Origin: CAYNFT01 sp964396535
Lineage (GTDB): Bacteria > Chloroflexota > Dehalococcoidia > Dehalococcoidales > UBA2162
Length of the DNA stretch: 27,585 nt
Assembly (NCBI GenBank): GCA_964396535.1
Contig: CAYNFT010000018.1
Coordinates: 1 to 27,585 of the forward strand
Reading direction: 5' to 3'
Shown: positions 22,938 through 27,585 of the stretch, one piece after another
Position numbering within the stretch: the stretch's first letter is position 1
How the letters are laid out: each line of letters starts with the position of its first letter
The notes under the pieces: generated by a model
The model's input: only the letters and a program-made list of their open reading frames with translations
Databases searched by the model: none
Told to the model about the DNA's origin: nothing
Position numbers and translations under genes: made by a program

Positions 22938-24887
22938 TTGAGTACATGGAACACTTATTTTAAAGAAAAGGGTCACGCACCGGATTGGCCATACCCCGTC
23001 CGCTACGACCAGGAGCAGGAAATCGGTGCCGATGTCCTGGTGATTGGAGGAGGTATCGCTGGTTGCTGGGCGGCAATCAGTGCTGCCCGACAGGGACTAA
23101 ATGTAGTTCTGGTGGAAAAGGGTGATACTATCAGGAGCGGTGCTGGAGGACCCGGATGCGACCACTGGTGTGATGCTCCGGCTAATCCTCTGTCCAATGT
23201 GGACCCGGATGAGTGGGCGGAGCATATGGCTGACCGCTCCTACTGCAACGGCATTGGTATCCAGATACAGTGCCGTGAGAACTATGATACTCTGGTTGAA
23301 CTGGAGCAGATGGGCGGTAAAATCAGAGACACCGGTGATGAATACGTGGGTGCTCAAGGCCGGGATGAGAAGACCAAATTCATGATTTCACCGCGCTACG
23401 GTCGAACACACAGCTATGCCTTCGTGGATGAAACTACAAAGGGGAAAATATTTAAAAGCAATCCGGACCAGAAAAGGAACAATGTGGTGATACGGGTCTG
23501 GGGTACCACTTTTAAACCCACACTGAAAAAGGAATGTCAGCGCCTGGGGGTCAAAATCTTTGATCGCGTGATGGTAACCAGCTTGTTAACTGAGAACGGG
23601 GTCCAGGGTGCCCGGGTAGTCGGAGCTACCGGCTTCAACAATCGTACCGGTGAATTCATGATTTTCAAATCCAAGGCGACTATACTCTCCACGGCTAGAG
23701 CCGGCTCGATTTGGCTTTTCAATTCAGAATTAGCCGGTATTTGTGGTATGGGTTCCCGTACCATTTCTGGCGATGGCACCGTCATGGCATGGAAAGCCGG
23801 TGCTGAACTCACCCTAATGGAACGGTCTGGGACCATAGCTATTGCTACCGGCTTCAAACATAAGTGGTACACGGGGGCAGGTGATGCCAGCTACGAGAAT
23901 GTACCTATCGTCGATGCCAACGGTAAACCGGTACCTTACGCAATACAGGGTTGGGTTGATTTTGGTGCCATGATGCCGTCCCGCGAAGCTATGCAAGCTA
24001 TCCGGGAAGGCGTCCTCAAAGGTGAATATGAGCTGCCTTTCTATGGAGATTTTCCAGCCATGCCGGAGGTAGAGAGAAGTGCAACCTGGAAACTGATGCT
24101 GGGTGAAGAATCTACGACGAAAATTATCATCGATACTTTCAACAAGGCTGGCTACGATCCAAGCCGTGACTTACTTCAGAGTTATAGGTTCATTGAGGGT
24201 GATAGTCTACCACAATGGTCTAGTGCCGGTGGCGGTCCGGTAGTCGACTGGGACTTGAAAACCACCCTGGATGGTCTGTATGCTGCCGGAACACAGATGT
24301 TTTCAGCTGAAGACCATAGCTTTTGTGCGGCCACGGGACGGTATGCCGGTCGAAAAGCTGCAGCCTATGCCAAACAGGTCGGTGAACCTAAGATATCCCG
24401 TGAACAGGTTGTCAAGGAGAAAGAGCGGATTTATGCACCGGTAAAACGAAGCGACGGCATGGACTGGAAAGAGTTACACGCCGGTATTGCCAGAGCTATG
24501 CAGTATTATTGCAGTGAATATAAAACTGAGAATCTTCTTAATATGGGTCTTGGTACCCTGAAAAGAATTGAAGAGGAATCGGTACCTTTACTATATGCCC
24601 TGGACCCGCACAAACTGATGCGTAGTCTGGAAGATGTTAGTATGTTAAATTACGCTCAGATTATCATTCAGGCTATGCTAACACGTAAAGCCAGCAGTGT
24701 CTCATTGGGATTACAAAGAATAGACTACCCGGAGTTAGATCCGCCGGAGTGGCAGAAGTATATTACGATTAAGCTGGAAAATGGCAAGGTGAAAACTGGA
24801 GAACTACCACTGGCTTTCTGGGGCAATATGAAAGAGCAGTATGAAGCCCATAATAAAGATTACGCTGGAGCATACAAAGGGAAATAA
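22938..24887 (+). CDS. FAD-dependent oxidoreductase, fumarate reductase/AprA-like flavoprotein
   Basis: 649 residues from a TTG with an excellent AAAAGGAGG nine bases upstream; no ATG lies nearby in frame. ADVLVIGGGIAGCWAAISAA (31-50) is the FAD-binding Rossmann motif and VVLVEKG follows. GLYAAGTQMFS...GRYAGRKAAAYA near 430-465 is the second FAD-contact region. The layout is that of succinate dehydrogenase/fumarate reductase flavoproteins and adenylylsulfate reductase A. The next gene is a two-cluster ferredoxin, as in AprAB, so the pair probably forms an electron-transferring reductase or dehydrogenase. Genuine AprA residues cannot be confirmed by eye, and the substrate is unknown. Confidence 0.88.
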   Translation: MSTWNTYFKEKGHAPDWPYPVRYDQEQEIGADVLVIGGGIAGCWAAISAARQGLNVVLVEKGDTIRSGAGGPGCDHWCDAPANPLSNVDPDEWAEHMADRSYCNGIGIQIQCRENYDTLVELEQMGGKIRDTGDEYVGAQGRDEKTKFMISPRYGRTHSYAFVDETTKGKIFKSNPDQKRNNVVIRVWGTTFKPTLKKECQRLGVKIFDRVMVTSLLTENGVQGARVVGATGFNNRTGEFMIFKSKATILSTARAGSIWLFNSELAGICGMGSRTISGDGTVMAWKAGAELTLMERSGTIAIATGFKHKWYTGAGDASYENVPIVDANGKPVPYAIQGWVDFGAMMPSREAMQAIREGVLKGEYELPFYGDFPAMPEVERSATWKLMLGEESTTKIIIDTFNKAGYDPSRDLLQSYRFIEGDSLPQWSSAGGGPVVDWDLKTTLDGLYAAGTQMFSAEDHSFCAATGRYAGRKAAAYAKQVGEPKISREQVVKEKERIYAPVKRSDGMDWKELHAGIARAMQYYCSEYKTENLLNMGLGTLKRIEEESVPLLYALDPHKLMRSLEDVSMLNYAQIIIQAMLTRKASSVSLGLQRIDYPELDPPEWQKYITIKLENGKVKTGELPLAFWGNMKEQYEAHNKDYAGAYKGK

Positions 24888-24941
24888 TAAATTCTAATAC
24901 AATAACATATTTGTAAAACCAACTGTATTTTGGAGGGAAAA

Positions 24942-25238
24942 ATGTTTCAGGAAAAACTAGCTGCATTGCCTAATATTACATCGCCGAGTAGTCCGGTGGT
25001 TTTCAATCCGGATATCTGTAATGGCTGCAATACGTGTGTCGAAGTATGTCAGATAGACGTTTTTATGCCAAATCCAGAAAAGGGTAAACCACCCATTATA
25101 CTGCATCCTGATGAATGCTGGTATGGTGGTTGTTGTGTCAATGACTGTCCTGTACCGGGAGCCATCACGTTTAACTGGCCGTTACAGCAACGAGGATACT
25201 GGAAGAACAAGGCTACTGGAGAAGTCTATCAAATCTAG
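24942..25238 (+). CDS. Ferredoxin-like 4Fe-4S protein (AprB-like partner)
   Basis: 98 residues from ATG 24942, chosen over a TTG four codons earlier because GGAGGG sits six bases before it. The first cluster motif is standard, C26xxC29xxC32xxxC36 (CNGCNTCVEVC). The second reads C59-WYGG-C64-C65-VND-C69-P: the usual second Cys (position 62) is Gly and Cys64 may replace it. VPGAITF after it is typical. It lies 54 bp after the flavoprotein gene and is probably its electron-transfer subunit. Confidence 0.9.
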   Translation: MFQEKLAALPNITSPSSPVVFNPDICNGCNTCVEVCQIDVFMPNPEKGKPPIILHPDECWYGGCCVNDCPVPGAITFNWPLQQRGYWKNKATGEVYQI

Positions 25239-25604
25239 CTACCTGAAACTCGGACGCATCATCGGCAGAAAGGGCGATGACCATTATTAGAAACCGATAC
25301 TCTCGCTTTAGCCTTGGGCATGTAAATTATTGGACTGGCATAACGGATATCCTAAAGAAAGGATTCCATTATGCGAATCTAGTAGTAAAGGGACTGTAGG
25401 CTAGCTAGTAGGAGAAAGACGAAGAACTATCGGGTAACAATCTACTTAAAAGTTATCCAAGACCATAGAAAGAGGAAGCCTGTTGACACTAATCATATGA
25501 ACCAGTACAGTAGTTTGACGCTGGTAAGGAGATGGAATATAATCTGAGCACTATTGTCTGTCTTAAGACGATAGAATATGGATGATAAAGGAGAACATCG
25601 GGAA
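25239..25604 (+). promoter_or_regulatory. Intergenic region with promoter at 25515-25543
   Basis: About 365 bp without a credible gene. TTGACG (25515-25520), 17 bp, TATAAT (25538-25543) should drive the cupin gene. A second candidate, TTGACA near 25482 with a poorer -10, lies just upstream. The cupin gene thus appears to have its own promoter. Confidence 0.6.
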
Positions 25605-26066
25605 ATGGCGAAAACAAAATACGGTAGGCATTTGGTTCGAGGACCTTTTTTCGAAAATCTGGGTGGAGGCTATGATGGGGTTTCGATATGGGCACACCAT
25701 GATGAGTATAATGCAGGTATCTCTTTAGGTTACCACTGCATCCACAATACAGAATATGCCCACATGGAGCCCCATACGCACGATTTTCATGAGCTCCTTT
25801 GCTTCTTCGGGGGCAACCCGAAAAATATAAATGATTTCGGGGCGGAAGTCCATATCTGTCTGGGCAAAGAACTGGAAGAACATATCATCACCAGCCCGAC
25901 TGTTGTATCTATCCCGCCGGGGTTAGTCCACTGTCCCCTAACCATCAAAAAATGTGATAAACCCATTGTAATGCTGGAAGTATCGACGACCAAAGAATAT
26001 AAAATTATTGACCTTCCCAAGACCGATGAAGCCAAAGCTGCTGAAGAGAAGCCCGGGGGGAAATAG
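25605..26066 (+). CDS. Cupin-domain metal-binding protein
   Basis: 153 residues from ATG 25605 (MAKTKYGRHLV), preferred to ATG 25578 because AAAGGAG precedes it, although at a longish 11 bases. One cupin barrel: PHTHDFHELLCFFGG gives His57, His59 and Glu63, and IPPGLVHCP gives His109, the complete four-ligand metal site of cupins. A GGYDGVSIWAHHDEYNAG segment precedes the barrel. The charged tail after ~135 is probably disordered. Cupins of this size act as isomerases, decarboxylases, dioxygenases or sensors; the sequence does not say which. It sits between redox genes. Confidence 0.85.
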   Translation: MAKTKYGRHLVRGPFFENLGGGYDGVSIWAHHDEYNAGISLGYHCIHNTEYAHMEPHTHDFHELLCFFGGNPKNINDFGAEVHICLGKELEEHIITSPTVVSIPPGLVHCPLTIKKCDKPIVMLEVSTTKEYKIIDLPKTDEAKAAEEKPGGK

Positions 26067-26098
26067 TCTGGCTTGAGAGAATAATCCAGTTTTTAAGG

Positions 26099-26287
26099 TG
26101 ACCTGCCCCCAGTAGTTATACCAGGTCTTATGTTAGAGTGACCGTCATTGCGCATGCCTTCGCCTCCTTGTGTACGGAGATGGTTTGTTCCTCGGTGTAT
26201 TCTTTGGCTTTCATGAGTCCTGCCGTTGTCTTTATACTATTGGAAAAGTGCCGGGTCATAATGCAGCGTTTTCCCGGGGGAGAGTCA
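26099..26287 (-). mobile_element. Internally deleted IS3-family relic (189 bp)
   Basis: Both ends carry imperfect terminal repeats: TGACCTGCCCCC at 26099-26110 and, on the minus strand, TGACTCTCCCCC from 26287 (9 of 12 identical). TGACCTGCCCCC is an end I associate with IS3-family elements. Inside, 73 bp from the right end, is the start of an IS3 orfA. GG lies outside each end, too short to prove a target duplication. The body of the transposase is gone, leaving a MITE-like remnant between the cupin and SDR genes. Confidence 0.75.
26128..26214 (-). pseudogene. Remnant of IS3-family transposase OrfA N-terminus
   Basis: A 28-residue frame from ATG 26214 begins MKAKEYTEEQTISVHKEA. This is the usual opening of IS3 OrfA proteins (MKxxxxTEEQIIxVLKEAE...) with two substitutions, then departs and stops. 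The helix-turn-helix and all catalytic parts are missing. Confidence 0.75.
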
Positions 26288-26348
26288 GGATGTGCAATTT
26301 GTTACCATATGCATTACGCTATTTCAAATTACAAAGGAGAAGGAAATA

Positions 26349-27302
26349 ATGAAGGATTTTGCGGGGAAGATTGCATTCATAACCGGAGGGGGTTCCGGGG
26401 CCGCATTCGGTCAGGCAAAGGTGTTTGCAGAAGCGGGTTGCAAGGTCGTAATCGCCGATATTCGCCAGGACCATCTTGACGAGGCGATGGCGTACTTCCG
26501 GGGCAAGAAAGTACAAGTCCATGCTATAAAGTTGGACATTACCGACCGCAAGGCGTACGCGGCGGCTGCCGACGAGGTAGAAAAGGTATTCGGGAGTCCC
26601 CCTCAGCTTCTCTTCAATACTGCGGGGGTGAATACCTTTGGTCCGGTTGAAGCCTCGACCTTCGAAGATTTTGACTGGGTTATTGGTGTCGACCTTGGCG
26701 GGGTCATTAATGGTATGGTGACATTCGTGCCCCGCATGATAAAAGCCGGTAAGGGGGGGCACATTGTCTCGGTCGCCTCCTGGGGAGGTTTGATGGGAGG
26801 AGCCACCACCGGTCCATATTCGGCGGCCAAAGCCGCAGTCATCAATCTCATGGAGAGCTATTATCTGGCGCTTAAGTCTTATGGTATAGGCGTATCTGTC
26901 GTGTGCCCGGGTGGTATTATTTCAAACATCGGGGAATCGACATTTACCCGGCCGAAGCATCTGGAGAACACCGGATATAACGTAACTGAAAAGACAATCG
27001 AGTTTATGCATTATCACTATTCTTTTGGCACAGAGCCTGTCGAGCTGGCGCGTATTGTAAAAAAAGGGATTGAAGACGGAATACTCTACATCATCCCGAT
27101 GCCGGACCCGGAGAAGGCGTTGAGGGCAAACTTTGAGCGTATCATTGATTATACCACTCCTGAAGGCATGAAGCGACAGGATGAGCTGGAGAAGAAGCGC
27201 AGGGAAGAAAGGAAGGAACAACCCCCTAAGAACATCCAGGGTGCTGCCGAAGCCGGATGGGGGAGGGCTAGGCCTGATCTAACATGGGTCAAACCGCGGT
27301 AG
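26349..27302 (+). CDS. Short-chain dehydrogenase/reductase (SDR)
   Basis: 317 residues from ATG 26349, preceded by AAAGGAGAAGG; the frame extends 19 codons upstream without a ribosome site. TGGGSGAAFG (12-21) is the cofactor glycine motif with AA in place of the usual IG, Asp37 ends the second strand (NAD preference), FNTAG (89-93) replaces NNAG, and the active site is Ser144, Tyr157, Lys161 (PYSAAK). The C-terminal ~60 residues are a charged tail (RQDELEKKRREERK...) beyond the usual ~250-residue SDR. It should oxidise or reduce a hydroxyl/keto group; the substrate is unknown. It lies downstream of the IS3 relic. Confidence 0.92.
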   Translation: MKDFAGKIAFITGGGSGAAFGQAKVFAEAGCKVVIADIRQDHLDEAMAYFRGKKVQVHAIKLDITDRKAYAAAADEVEKVFGSPPQLLFNTAGVNTFGPVEASTFEDFDWVIGVDLGGVINGMVTFVPRMIKAGKGGHIVSVASWGGLMGGATTGPYSAAKAAVINLMESYYLALKSYGIGVSVVCPGGIISNIGESTFTRPKHLENTGYNVTEKTIEFMHYHYSFGTEPVELARIVKKGIEDGILYIIPMPDPEKALRANFERIIDYTTPEGMKRQDELEKKRREERKEQPPKNIQGAAEAGWGRARPDLTWVKPR

Positions 27303-27316
27303 AGGTTAGACCCATG
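27283..27316 (+). terminator. Long hairpin overlapping the SDR stop codon
   Basis: CATGGGTC (27283-27290) pairs with GACCCATG (27309-27316). After an A/A mismatch AACC pairs with GGTT, giving 12 bp around an 8-base loop. The SDR stop codon lies in the loop region. There is no T-run after it, so it could be a terminator or an mRNA-stabilising or translational element. Confidence 0.6.
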
Positions 27317-27323
27317 GAAGATG

Positions 27324-27341
27324 CGGAGCCATAAAGCTCCG
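27324..27341 (+). repeat. Small hairpin before the last gene
   Basis: CGGAGC-CATAAA-GCTCCG followed by TTTGC, just after the long hairpin. The two may together attenuate transcription into the next gene. Confidence 0.5.
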
Positions 27342-27389
27342 TTTGCTGCTATCGTTGAAGGTGATTGGCGGGCACAAAGGAGGAATACG

Positions 27390-27585
27390 ATGACAGATGA
27401 AATATTGATTTCAGTGATGAGTCCTGAAGCTCAAGGCCAGAGTGCAAGTACGGGCGGAATTGTGCCGCCTTCACGGCCTGCGGTTTCTATGGCCAAGCGA
27501 TTGGACACGTTGGAAGGCAAAACTGTGTACCTGGTGGATATAGGTTTTGGCGGTGGCTATAACTTCATGCTGGAAATCCAGAGAT
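27390..27585 (+). CDS. Unknown protein, N-terminal part (runs off window); possibly UGSC-like
   Basis: Sixty-five codons are open from ATG 27390 to the window edge, with a strong AAAGGAGG seven bases upstream. It begins MTDEILISVMSPEAQG, then a Ser/Gly/Pro-rich linker, SRPAVSMAKRLDTLEGKTVYLVDIGFGGGYNFMLEIQR. The pattern Pro...RP...L-x-GKTV-x-L-x-D followed by a helix resembles the N-terminus of UGSC-family (seleno)proteins, but the diagnostic motif would lie outside the window. It follows the SDR by 87 bp and is probably in the same cluster. Confidence 0.65.
   Translation, partial: MTDEILISVMSPEAQGQSASTGGIVPPSRPAVSMAKRLDTLEGKTVYLVDIGFGGGYNFMLEIQR

Noticed and set aside
26138..26479. 113-residue plus-strand frame upstream of the SDR
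   Set aside because: It is antisense to the IS3 relic and then overlaps the SDR in another frame, with no ribosome site.

Overview
The window looks like chromosomal DNA of an anaerobic bacterium, most likely a Dehalococcoidia-type member of the Chloroflexota. This is inferred from a fumarate-reductase/AprA-like flavoprotein beside an AprB-like ferredoxin, several proteins of a kind I associate with that class, frequent TTG/GTG starts, and G/C-rich hairpin repeats between genes. No marker gene here settles the taxonomy, so I hold it at moderate confidence.

Layout. 1-3050: a partial unknown gene (-), a membrane site-2-protease homologue that has lost its zinc ligands (+), and a secreted alpha/beta hydrolase (-). 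3066-8770: a regulated resistance/export locus. It holds a small methyltransferase-like protein, a PadR repressor and a heterodimeric ABC exporter. The methyltransferase and padR genes each follow a near-identical promoter with two GATATATC boxes exactly 20 bp apart, so they probably form one PadR regulon. Three copies of a ~96 bp double-hairpin repeat, one inverted, lie around this locus. 8844-11460: a three-gene operon of unknown function, including a transglutaminase-like protein, then tandem hairpin repeats and a short ThyA-type thymidylate synthase flanked by inverted repeats. 11587-15381: an MFS carrier, a probable lipoprotein, a chagasin-like cysteine-protease inhibitor with an internal duplication, and a small membrane protein.

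15524-17898: tRNA-Lys(CTT), a decayed HTH-like reading frame, and a helix-turn-helix fused to inositol-3-phosphate synthase. The fusion gene has a consensus promoter whose spacing predicts a leaderless message, with an inverted repeat between -35 and -10. 18006-22247 (all -): a membrane-anchored MutS-family ATPase and a complete ABC-2 type exporter (two permeases, one ATPase). 22248-22937 is mostly non-coding. 22938-27585 (+): a redox/catabolic group of flavoprotein, ferredoxin, cupin, SDR and the start of a further gene, interrupted by a 189 bp internally deleted IS3-family relic.

The most unusual items are the HTH-inositol phosphate synthase fusion with its predicted self-controlled leaderless promoter, the zinc-less site-2-protease homologue, the covarying double-hairpin repeat family, and the duplicated PadR operator. 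I saw no CRISPR array, rRNA gene or intact transposase.
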